From: an uncultured Chromatiaceae bacterium
GTDB lineage: Bacteria; Pseudomonadota; Gammaproteobacteria; Enterobacterales; Alteromonadaceae
Length of the DNA: 6,439 nt
Direction: 5' to 3'
Assembly (NCBI GenBank): GCA_946482615.1
Contig: CAMLSF010000190.1
Span: forward strand, 1-6,439
A model generated the notes under the pieces. It did no database searches. It was not told the origin of the DNA and saw only the letters and a list, made by a program, of their open reading frames with translations. The translations under genes were made by a program, and so were the position numbers. This document shows positions 1-5,218 of the stretch, piece after piece. The stretch's first letter is position 1, and each line of letters opens with the position of its first letter.

Positions 1-421
1 CTGCAATGCCATGACTGACTAAAAACTGACGGAATGCGGTAAAACCACTTTCAATATCAGAGAGCGCAACTACAGGCTCGCCGTCGTTATAGATGGCATT
101 TGGCGTCTGAATATCGTCATTAATCTCTACCGTAAAACTGCTATTGTCCTTTGGGAATGGCACCGTAATGCTGTTATTGCCTGTTGCAGCAAGGGCTTGC
201 TGTTCCACATAAAAACCACTGTCATTGTCACCTTTAATCCGCAGGGCAATAGTCTGGTTATCCTGATAAAAAACATGAACTTCACCGTCCAACTGATAAG
301 CCAATTCGTCTTCGAACAAATGCGCATCTGCCCCTATCAACAAACCAAAGCAAACAAGGGCGGCCAGTAACACTAAAAAAGTAACTGTGAAGTGTTTTAA
401 GTGGGTCAGAATAACAGACAT
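1..421 (-). CDS. Membrane-anchored metallophosphoesterase-like protein, N-terminal part (cut by window edge)
   Basis: Only the first 140 codons are present; the frame is open to base 1. The ATG at 421 has an AAGGAG ribosome site (428-433) six bases upstream. Residues about 10-30 form one hydrophobic helix (uncleaved anchor or signal peptide), so the rest probably faces the periplasm. A polar, beta-rich stretch follows (about 35-115). Then comes V-V-A-L-S-D-I-E-S-G-F-T-A-F-R-Q-F-L (about 116-133), which resembles the first metal-binding block of calcineurin-type phosphoesterases of the 'SDIEG/SDIHG..F..F..LL' kind. The expected GD.VDRG and GNHE blocks would lie outside the window, so catalysis cannot be judged. 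The family call is recall-based inference from one motif; substrate unknown. It follows the HAAS gene by 24 bp and is probably the third gene of the padR operon. Confidence 0.6.
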   Translation of the reverse strand, partial: MSVILTHLKHFTVTFLVLLAALVCFGLLIGADAHLFEDELAYQLDGEVHVFYQDNQTIALRIKGDNDSGFYVEQQALAATGNNSITVPFPKDNSSFTVEINDDIQTPNAIYNDGEPVVALSDIESGFTAFRQFLVSHGIA

Positions 422-445
422 TGCAGACTCCTTAAGGCGGCTGTC

Positions 446-994
446 TCACAGATGCATTTTTAAAATGCGCTGTATTTGACGGGTCAGATACAACAGTCCG
501 GCACCGCCCAAAGCTGCAACAGGGATTAACCATAAGGCCGGGATCTCATTCGCTTGCGGCTCAAGCTGGCTAAAGGCTATCACCAGACTATTGCCATGCT
601 CAGCAACCCAAACGCCAAAACCTGAGGGCAGCACTAACTTAAGTAAAGCCACCAGCAGCAGAGCGGCACCACTGCCGTAGCCCAGGATGCAGATCAGGTA
701 ATAAAGGCTTTTATTGATGCCTTTTCTGACTCTCGATAGTGGTTTTAATCCTTTGGGTGGTGCAACGCCTATGGTGAGGTGATCAATATAACCGGCTGCC
801 AGCTCCCGTGCTGTGCCAAGTCGGGCCAGAATAGCCTCAACGGCACAATCTTCTGCTCCCTGTTGCATTGCCAGGGTATCGTAAATATGGCTTTCTATTT
901 CCCGAACCACTTCCTGCGCTTGCATTTCGCTGACCCTTGACAGGTAAATCTGAAGTTCAGTCAGGTAGTTATGTATCAATTCGCTTCGTGCCAT
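446..994 (-). CDS. HAAS/DUF1700-type membrane protein, PadR partner
   Basis: A 182-residue protein. Residues 1-72 form a charged, helical domain (Y-L-x-E-L-x-x-Y-L; R-E-I-E-S-H-I-Y-D at 31-39; A-I-L-A-R-L-G at 54-60, then E-L-A-A-G-Y). This matches the HAAS/DUF1700 pattern of an acidic-H-x-x-D helix followed by 'LG.p.elA..Y'. Two membrane helices follow, about 97-121 and 151-170, with a short basic C-terminus, so the HAAS domain is probably cytoplasmic. In many bacteria such proteins sit beside PadR repressors and are thought to relay or modulate their signal; the mechanism is not established. The ATG at 994 has an AAGGAA site just upstream. It starts 21 bp after the padR stop and ends 24 bp before the next gene, so the three genes are probably one transcript. 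Family call good; role inferred. Confidence 0.8.
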   Translation of the reverse strand: MARSELIHNYLTELQIYLSRVSEMQAQEVVREIESHIYDTLAMQQGAEDCAVEAILARLGTARELAAGYIDHLTIGVAPPKGLKPLSRVRKGINKSLYYLICILGYGSGAALLLVALLKLVLPSGFGVWVAEHGNSLVIAFSQLEPQANEIPALWLIPVAALGGAGLLYLTRQIQRILKMHL

Positions 995-1015
995 TGCATA
1001 TTCCTTTTTCTGTTA

Positions 1016-1375
1016 TCAGTGCGTTTTTGTTGCCAGACCACTTTGCTCAAACAAAGCATAAATATCGTCGACCGATTGTTGCCAGCGCGCTTTTAGGGCT
1101 GTGAGCTTGTCGATACCAACCGCAGATAACCGATAGTATTTACGTGGCCTTTCTTCGCCTTCCTGCAGCCAGAAACTGTCAATCACGCCTTCACGTTTCA
1201 GCCGGTCAAGCAGGGGGTATAAGGTACCATCTGTGATTTGCAGACTTTCAAACTGATGCAACTTGTGCAGAATTTGCAGCCCAAATAGTGGTTCGTGGTG
1301 CAACAGCGCCAGGATCGCCATCTCCAGCGAACCTTTACGAAACTGCACATCCCATTTTTGCTCTGAAGATTCCAA
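1016..1375 (-). CDS. PadR-family winged-helix transcriptional repressor (TTG start)
   Basis: A 119-residue PadR-type regulator with a short C-terminus. Typical family blocks are visible: R-K-G-S-L-E-M-A-I-L-A-L-L (13-25) for the first helices, L-F-G-L-Q-I (30-35) for the usual 'plyGyei', D-G-T-L-Y-P-L-L-D-R-L (49-59) for the recognition helix, and the wing P-R-K-Y-Y-R-L-S (77-84). A final helix (about 87-111) should make the dimer. The start is TTG at 1375: AAGGAG lies six bases upstream, and the frame is closed by a stop at 1388-1390, so no upstream ATG is available. An ATG at 1380 is out of frame and only one base from the ribosome site. It heads the operon with the HAAS gene and probably represses its own promoter through the dyads at 1398-1466. 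The ligand is unknown. Confidence 0.93.
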   Translation of the reverse strand: MESSEQKWDVQFRKGSLEMAILALLHHEPLFGLQILHKLHQFESLQITDGTLYPLLDRLKREGVIDSFWLQEGEERPRKYYRLSAVGIDKLTALKARWQQSVDDIYALFEQSGLATKTH

Positions 1376-1387
1376 TCCATACTCCTT
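1376..1387 (-). promoter_or_regulatory. Ribosome binding site that fixes the TTG start of padR
   Basis: On the minus strand AAGGAG (1387-1382) is followed by six bases and then TTG (1375). The competing ATG at 1380 would be one base from AAGGAG and out of frame with the PadR protein. A TTG start should lower translation, as is common for autoregulators. Confidence 0.75.
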
Positions 1388-1397
1388 TTAGAATGCC

Positions 1398-1466
1398 ATA
1401 TGCACAGCAAGTGTTTTATGTACTACATAACAACCTTGCACTGCAAGATTGATTTGTAGTGCAATT
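1398..1466. promoter_or_regulatory. Array of four operator-like dyads at 18-bp pitch, candidate PadR operators
   Basis: Four 15-bp units are centred at 1405, 1423, 1441 and 1459, exactly 18 bp apart. Unit 2 (1416-1430, TTATGTACTACATAA) is a perfect 7+1+7 palindrome. Unit 3 contains a perfect 6+1+6 palindrome (1435-1447, CTTGCACTGCAAG). Unit 4 (TTGTAGTGCAA, 1454-1464) has one mismatched pair. Unit 1 (TATGCACAGCA) is the weakest. All share TG at -4/-3 and CA at +3/+4, giving TGYA-N-NRCA or a close variant. Known PadR operators often have ATGT...ACAT arms, which unit 2 shows. The array sits between the candidate promoter and the padR start, so autorepression is the natural reading; binding itself is inferred. 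Confidence 0.6.
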
Positions 1467-1481
1467 TTTAAACAAAAGCAA
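1453..1481 (-). promoter_or_regulatory. Candidate promoter of the padR operon
   Basis: On the minus strand a TTGCTT -35 (1481-1476) and a TACAAA -10 (1458-1453) are 17 bp apart. Both are imperfect sigma70 matches. The -10 lies inside the fourth dyad, so a bound repressor would block it. The TTGCAG/TACATA pair about 18 bp apart within the array is a weaker alternative. Confidence 0.4.
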
Positions 1482-1570
1482 GTGGTGTGTGGTGTTAAAG
1501 CTTCAATAATCTTTGAGGATGGATATTGTCGAAATGTATGTGAAAATTTGTGGCAGATTCTATGAAACAT

Positions 1571-1600
1571 CCCCCTGCTGAAGTGAAACACGGCAGGGGG
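1571..1600 (-). terminator. GC-rich hairpin after the secreted-protein gene, probable terminator
   Basis: CCCCCTGC (1571-1578) and GCAGGGGG (1593-1600) form a perfect 8-bp stem with a 14-base loop. It begins 17 bases after the minus-strand stop at 1618. Minus-strand sequence beyond the stem reads ATGTTTC, so the U-tract is poor and termination may be partial. Confidence 0.5.
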
Positions 1601-1617
1601 ATTAGGTGATTAACGCA

Positions 1618-2016
1618 CTACATTACAGCCTGGCCGTAGAAGGTGCCGGTAGCGCAGAGGCTGACATTTTCCCAGGTGTTGTCTGAGTAGAGAATTCGCG
1701 TGACGCAGGCTGTTGCCTGAGAAAAACCAAAGTATTCAGGGCCTCTGGGATACGTCACGCTACACTGGTTCTGGCTGCCACAATTCCAGTTACCTTCTGG
1801 CTCTGCGCCATGACTCCACTGCACTTCAGCTACTGGTTTATCAGCTACCAAACGGAAAAATACGCCTGGTGGGGAATTGATCTGGCTGTTGCAAAAGCCT
1901 TCTGTATAGCTTTGCTGGGTTGGTGTACCACTGATCACACATTCAACATGAGCAGCATAAAGGTTATTGCTGATACTTAATGCCAGCAACGCGAGCAATA
2001 CGAAGATAGATTTCAT
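1618..2016 (-). CDS. Small secreted six-cysteine protein, unknown function
   Basis: I do not recognise this 132-residue protein. It has a clear Sec signal peptide: Lys2, a hydrophobic core at 4-15, and a likely signal peptidase I site after L-Y-A-A (about 21/22). The mature part (about 110 residues) has six cysteines at 26, 42, 79, 85, 104 and 121, enough for three disulfides. It is rich in aromatic residues (Trp67, Trp77, Trp115 and many Tyr/Phe) and in Ser, Gly, Asn and Gln. This points to a compact, disulfide-stabilised beta fold outside the cytoplasm. There is no lipobox, LPXTG or catalytic motif. The ATG at 2016 has AAGGAA seven bases upstream. It appears monocistronic, with its own promoter region and a hairpin after the TAG stop. 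Confidence 0.8.
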   Translation of the reverse strand: MKSIFVLLALLALSISNNLYAAHVECVISGTPTQQSYTEGFCNSQINSPPGVFFRLVADKPVAEVQWSHGAEPEGNWNCGSQNQCSVTYPRGPEYFGFSQATACVTRILYSDNTWENVSLCATGTFYGQAVM

Positions 2017-2050
2017 CTTAATTTTCCTTATTGTGAATAGTCCTGTTTGG

Positions 2051-2087
2051 ACCTTAATAAGGTAACTTCATGTTTATTTTTTGTAAA
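2051..2087 (-). promoter_or_regulatory. Candidate promoter and palindrome upstream of the secreted-protein gene
   Basis: On the minus strand TTTACA (2087-2082, five of six to the -35 consensus) is 17 bp from a weak TACCTT -10 (2064-2059). A perfect 13-bp palindrome ACCTTAATAAGGT (2051-2063) overlaps that -10, as an operator would. It ends 35 bp upstream of the start codon. No regulator can be assigned. Confidence 0.35.
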
Positions 2088-2187
2088 TAGTATTTGTTGT
2101 GGGAACAGTAGTGTTTAGTGAGCTTCTGTTTAACTAAAAAAAGCTGTCGGAGTTTAAGATTCAACTTGCTACATCCTCAGCAGTCAT

Positions 2188-2207
2188 AAACACTGTAGTC
2201 ACTGTTT
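2188..2207. promoter_or_regulatory. Imperfect dyad in the kefF leader
   Basis: AAACA-N-TG-N4-CA-N-TGTTT gives seven paired positions out of ten around a centre between 2197 and 2198. It lies directly before the kefF ribosome site (AAAGGA, 2210-2215). I could not find a convincing sigma70 promoter in the 2100-2228 stretch, so the kef operon promoter is unplaced; this dyad may be an operator or an activator site. Confidence 0.25.
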
Positions 2208-2228
2208 TTAAAGGACTATCAACCCCTT

Positions 2229-2780
2229 ATGATTAGCTTGTTATATGCCCATCCTTATGCTCACCATGCCAGGCTGGAGCGCATGATGCTTGATGCTGTG
2301 CAACATTGGCCCGGACTTGAGCTGCGGGAGTTGTATCAGTTGTATCCGGATTTTTATATTGATGTGGCGCTGGAGCAAAAAATGCTGGCACACAGCAAAG
2401 CTATTGTTTTGCATTACCCTATGCAGTGGGGTTTGCCGCCAGCTTTGTTAGTGCAGTATCTGCATAAAGTGTTTCACTATGGCTGGGCTTATGGCAAAGA
2501 CGCTGCCGCCTCACCTGTTACCTCATTGCAGGGTAAAAAGTTCTGGCTGGTGACTCATGCTGTCTCGCCACAGCATGAACTGGATCCCTGCTACCAACAG
2601 ACCATGTTTACGCCTTTGCATCAGCTGGCATTGTCCTGTGGTATGGACTGGCAGCAACCTTTGATGTTACCCCAATTAACTGACAGCGTTGTAGCGACTC
2701 AGGCTGCAGAACTATTTCGACAAAGTCTTGAGCAGCTTTCTGTTGCTATCGATCAGCAAAGGGGCGGTTATGCATCTTAA
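2229..2780 (+). CDS. kefF: KefF-like flavodoxin-fold regulatory subunit of the K+ efflux system
   Basis: A 183-residue protein (E. coli KefF is 176). It follows KefF closely through the first half: L-Y-A-H-P-Y-A-H-H (5-13), L-Y-Q-L-Y-P-D-F-x-I-D-V-A-x-E-Q (35-50), H-Y-P-M-Q-W (62-67), then K-V-F-H-Y-G-W-A-Y-G (80-89). KefF is a cytoplasmic NAD(P)H:quinone oxidoreductase-type protein that binds KefC and is needed for its full activity. This copy is unusual: the Ser and Asn of the flavin-phosphate loop (HHSHANK in E. coli) are replaced (HHARLER), and the conserved TTGGGE loop reads T-H-A-V-S-P (109-114), so redox activity is doubtful. The start matches the family N-terminus, but its AAAGGA site is 13 bases away, suggesting modest translation. 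Its last 11 bases overlap kefC, so translation is probably coupled. Confidence 0.88.
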   Translation: MISLLYAHPYAHHARLERMMLDAVQHWPGLELRELYQLYPDFYIDVALEQKMLAHSKAIVLHYPMQWGLPPALLVQYLHKVFHYGWAYGKDAAASPVTSLQGKKFWLVTHAVSPQHELDPCYQQTMFTPLHQLALSCGMDWQQPLMLPQLTDSVVATQAAELFRQSLEQLSVAIDQQRGGYAS

Positions 2781-4572
2781 TGTACTGACATATCTGATGA
2801 TTTACCTGGCCGCTATGGTATTGGTGGTGCCTTTAGCCAAACGTTTTGGTTTAGGAGTAGTGCTGGGCTATTTATTGGCTGGTGTTGCGCTTGGGCCTGC
2901 TGGTTTTGCTGTGGCCAGAAATACAGACGACATTAAGCTGCTGGCCGAGCTGGGTGTGGTGCTGATGTTATTTACTATAGGGCTGGAGCTGGATGCCAAA
3001 AAGCTCTGGGCTATGCGCCACAGGGTATTTTTATTTGGCACTCTGCAGGTGCTGGTTTGTGCCTTAGGTATTGCTGTTGCCACATATCTGCTTGGGCTGT
3101 CTTATGCCCTGGCGGTATTTATTGGTCTGGCGCTGGCTTTATCCTCCACTGCTGTTGCAGTGCAGCTGATGAAAGATCGCAATTTAATGGGCACTCATAC
3201 TGGCCAGTCAGTATTTGGTGCTTTGTTGTTGCAGGACATGGTGGCCATTCCACTGCTGATTGGGGTCAGTTTAATTGCACCTTCGGCTGATACCGCTGAG
3301 TTTAAAGCCTTGCCTGCTTTGGCCGCTGTAGTGGCGGTTATTTTAACCGGCCGTTATCTGATTGGTTATTTGCTGCACTGGGTGGCTCACTATGGTTCGC
3401 GTGAGTTGTTTGTAGGTTTGGCTTTATTGCTGGTGATAGGGGTGATGGAGCTGATGACTCTGGTTGGCGTCTCTGCAGGTTTAGGTGCTTTTATTGCCGG
3501 GGTGTTATTAGCCAGCTCCGAGTTCCGCCATCAGTTAGAGGCCGACCTGGAGCCTTTTAAAGGCCTGTTTTTAGGGCTGTTTTTTATCACTATTGGCGCC
3601 AGTATCAATATGCAGTTGCTGAGCACCGAATGGCAATTGATCAGCCTGTTACTGCTGCTGTTTGTCGGTTTAAAACTGCTGCTGTTGTACGGCGTGGCCC
3701 GGGTCATCAAAGTGGCCGCACCCGAACGTTTGAGTTACGCCCTGTTACTTGGGCAGGGCAGTGAATTTGCTTTTGTTCTGGCGGCTTTAGCTACAGCAGG
3801 AGCGCTCTTGAGTGCAACCGAAGGCGCTGTGCTGAATTTAGTGATAGCTCTGTCGATAGCGGTTTCGCCTTTGCTGATGAAATTACAGGATTTATGGTCT
3901 GCCCGTCAGCAGCATGCGCCAGAGCAAAACACAAATGTTGAAGCCTCCGAAAGCCCGGTGATCATTGCCGGTTTTGGCCGTTATGGCCAGATTTTAGGCC
4001 GTTTGCTCTTATCCAACGGCATAGTGCCTACAGTGATGGATCACGACTCGGACACTATTCAAACCATGACCAGGTTTGGTTTTAAGGTGTATTACGGCGA
4101 TGCCAGCCGGATGGACGTGCTGGAAGCCGCAGGTGCAGCGCAGGCCAAAGTGCTGGTGATAGCAGTGGATGACGTGCAGGCTATTAATGCCATAGTCAGT
4201 AATGCAAAGCAGCATTTTCCTCATCTGACGCTGATGGCCAGAGCCAAAGATGTGGCTCATATGTACCAGTTGCGCCAGCTTGGGGTTGAGCATATAGAAC
4301 GTGAATTGTTTGAAGCCTCTTTACGTCAGGGCCGGGATGTCTTAACCCAACTGGGGATGGGGCAATACGAAGCCAAAGAGCTGGCGGACCGCTTCAGGGC
4401 GGCCAACTATCAGCTGATTGATAAAATGCAGCTGGTGCGTGAACAACAGGACGAAAAAAACTATATTCAGTTGCTCAGGCAAAGCAGAGAAGAGCTGCAA
4501 CGCCAGTTGGAACGTGAAAGCCGGGATGCGCCAAAACGTTATCAGGGCCGTACTGACGAAAACAACATCTAA
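2770..4572 (+). CDS. kefC: Glutathione-gated K+/H+ antiporter KefC (CPA2 family)
   Basis: A 600-residue inner-membrane antiporter (E. coli KefC is 620). Residues 5-375 hold about 12 hydrophobic helices, with the transport-site L-L-Q-D-M-V-A-I-P (Asp156) and the acidic regulatory loop H-Q-L-E-A-D-L-E-P-F-K-G (254-265). An RCK/TrkA-N domain begins near 396 with G-F-G-R-Y-G (401-406). By my ungapped alignment, E. coli glutathione-site residues Arg416, Phe441, Arg516 and Asn551 correspond to Arg411, Phe436, Arg511 and Asn546 here. Glutathione keeps the family shut; glutathione-electrophile adducts open it, releasing K+ and admitting H+. Residues 551-595 form a highly charged helix. ATG 2770 fits the family N-terminus and has AAAGGGG five bases upstream; an in-frame TTG at 2728 would add 14 unrelated residues. 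KefC is preferred over KefB because the V-M-D-H-D and R-M-D-V-L-E-A-A-G-A-A stretches and the KefF neighbour are KefC-like. Confidence 0.93.
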   Translation: MHLNVLTYLMIYLAAMVLVVPLAKRFGLGVVLGYLLAGVALGPAGFAVARNTDDIKLLAELGVVLMLFTIGLELDAKKLWAMRHRVFLFGTLQVLVCALGIAVATYLLGLSYALAVFIGLALALSSTAVAVQLMKDRNLMGTHTGQSVFGALLLQDMVAIPLLIGVSLIAPSADTAEFKALPALAAVVAVILTGRYLIGYLLHWVAHYGSRELFVGLALLLVIGVMELMTLVGVSAGLGAFIAGVLLASSEFRHQLEADLEPFKGLFLGLFFITIGASINMQLLSTEWQLISLLLLLFVGLKLLLLYGVARVIKVAAPERLSYALLLGQGSEFAFVLAALATAGALLSATEGAVLNLVIALSIAVSPLLMKLQDLWSARQQHAPEQNTNVEASESPVIIAGFGRYGQILGRLLLSNGIVPTVMDHDSDTIQTMTRFGFKVYYGDASRMDVLEAAGAAQAKVLVIAVDDVQAINAIVSNAKQHFPHLTLMARAKDVAHMYQLRQLGVEHIERELFEASLRQGRDVLTQLGMGQYEAKELADRFRAANYQLIDKMQLVREQQDEKNYIQLLRQSREELQRQLERESRDAPKRYQGRTDENNI

Positions 4573-4583
4573 AGGAGTAGGGC

Positions 4584-5099
4584 ATGAGTTACAGCAACAA
4601 ATTGCGATTGATGGAAATTCTGGCCCGGATCCCGTTGTTTAAAGACTTGTCGCCTGCAGACCGTGAACTGATCCTGCAAATGCCCAAAGCTTTTGAGGTT
4701 TGCAGTCAGGGCCAGGCTTTGATTAAAGAAGGGAGCTATGATCCCTTTTTTTATATCATCTTGTCGGGGCAGGCTCTGGTGTTTCACCGTCATCACCAGA
4801 TTGGTCAACTAATGCCCAGCCAGTTTGTTGGTGAAGTGGGCTTTATTTGCAATGAGCCGCGCAGCGCTACAGTGTTGGCCGAAACCGATATGGTGCTGAT
4901 GAAAATAGACAGTGACAGCTTTTTGCAACTGCCGGAGCGGGTGCGTTCTGCCATTAAAGACAAGATTATTTTTGGCCTGACGCAAAGAGTGGCGCAGCTC
5001 AGTGAGCGTTTGATTGAGTTAGAGGGAGTCCTGCCGGTGCCCCGTTTGCTTTCTGTTGATCAGGAAATACAACTGAGTCAGGAGCATGACAGAGTTTAA
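4584..5099 (+). CDS. Stand-alone cyclic-nucleotide-binding domain protein of the kef operon
   Basis: A 171-residue protein made of one CNB domain (about 8-130). I-P-L-F-K-D-L-S (16-23) is the usual lead-in. E-G-S-Y-D-P-F-F-Y-I-I-L-S-G (49-62) is the central beta turn. V-G-E-V-G-F-I-C-N-E-P-R-S-A-T-V (82-97) is a complete phosphate-binding cassette, with Glu84 for the ribose and Arg93 for the phosphate at the nine-residue spacing of protein kinase A. It therefore should bind a cyclic nucleotide; cAMP or cGMP cannot be told apart. After a helix (about 120-148) comes only a short polar tail, with no helix-turn-helix, so it is not a CRP-type regulator. AAAGGAG (4571-4577) overlaps the kefC stop and is six bases before the ATG, with an 11-bp gap between genes. 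This placement suggests it modulates KefC. That role is inferred. Confidence 0.85.
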   Translation: MSYSNKLRLMEILARIPLFKDLSPADRELILQMPKAFEVCSQGQALIKEGSYDPFFYIILSGQALVFHRHHQIGQLMPSQFVGEVGFICNEPRSATVLAETDMVLMKIDSDSFLQLPERVRSAIKDKIIFGLTQRVAQLSERLIELEGVLPVPRLLSVDQEIQLSQEHDRV

Positions 5100-5117
5100 A
5101 ACAGCTGTTTAAGTTGT

Positions 5118-5147
5118 TTGTAAAAGTGAAACGCAAAAGGCTATACT
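5118..5147 (+). promoter_or_regulatory. Candidate sigma70 promoter of the diguanylate cyclase gene
   Basis: TTGTAA (5118-5123) and TATACT (5142-5147) are separated by 18 bp; the -10 differs from consensus at one base. Transcription would begin near 5154, giving a leader of about 25 bases before the ATT candidate start. It implies the cyclase can be expressed apart from the kef operon, although no terminator separates them. Confidence 0.55.
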
Positions 5148-5164
5148 GCCATAGTGATCAGACA

Positions 5165-5182
5165 ACGGAGTAATTAGTCATT
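5165..5182 (+). promoter_or_regulatory. Ribosome site and possible ATT start of the diguanylate cyclase
   Basis: ACGGAG (5165-5170) is followed after nine bases by ATT (5180-5182), in frame with the cyclase and after the last in-frame stop (TAA, 5171-5173). No ATG, GTG or TTG in this frame occurs before 5219, and the TTG there has no ribosome site. Starting at ATT would add 13 residues ending in F-E-L-D-L-P-T before the first helix, a lead-in I associate with related membrane GGDEF proteins. Confidence 0.4.
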
Positions 5183-5218
5183 AATTTTCATGGATTTGAG
5201 TTAGATTTACCTACGCTG

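Noticed and set aside
1378..1380. ATG at 1380 as the padR start
   Set aside because: Out of frame with the PadR domain and one base from the AAGGAG site; TTG 1375 is in frame with correct spacing.
1388..1591. 67-codon minus-strand open frame upstream of padR
   Set aside because: It starts with GTG inside the terminator hairpin, runs through the promoter and dyad array, has no ribosome site and gives a sequence without domain character.
2114..2138. TTTAGT...ACTAAA inverted repeat followed by an A-run in the divergent gap
   Set aside because: Six-base AT-rich arms with a 13-base loop are expected by chance in this AT-rich stretch and fit no terminator or operator well.
2728..2769. Upstream in-frame TTG start for kefC, adding 14 residues
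   Set aside because: It has no ribosome site, overlaps kefF by 53 bp and adds residues unlike the KefC N-terminus; ATG 2770 has a ribosome site and the expected sequence.
4009..4293. 94-codon minus-strand open frame inside kefC, and similar frames within other genes
   Set aside because: It lies antisense to the conserved RCK domain of KefC, with no ribosome site or recognisable protein features; a codon-bias shadow.
5099..5110. AAACAGCTGTTT palindrome directly after the CNB gene as a terminator
   Set aside because: A perfect 12-bp palindrome leaves no loop, is AT-rich outside its centre and has no T-tract; not a credible intrinsic terminator.
5190..5204. ATG at 5190 as the start of the diguanylate cyclase
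   Set aside because: It is out of frame with the GGDEF protein and meets a TAG after four codons; the ribosome site is also 19 bases away.
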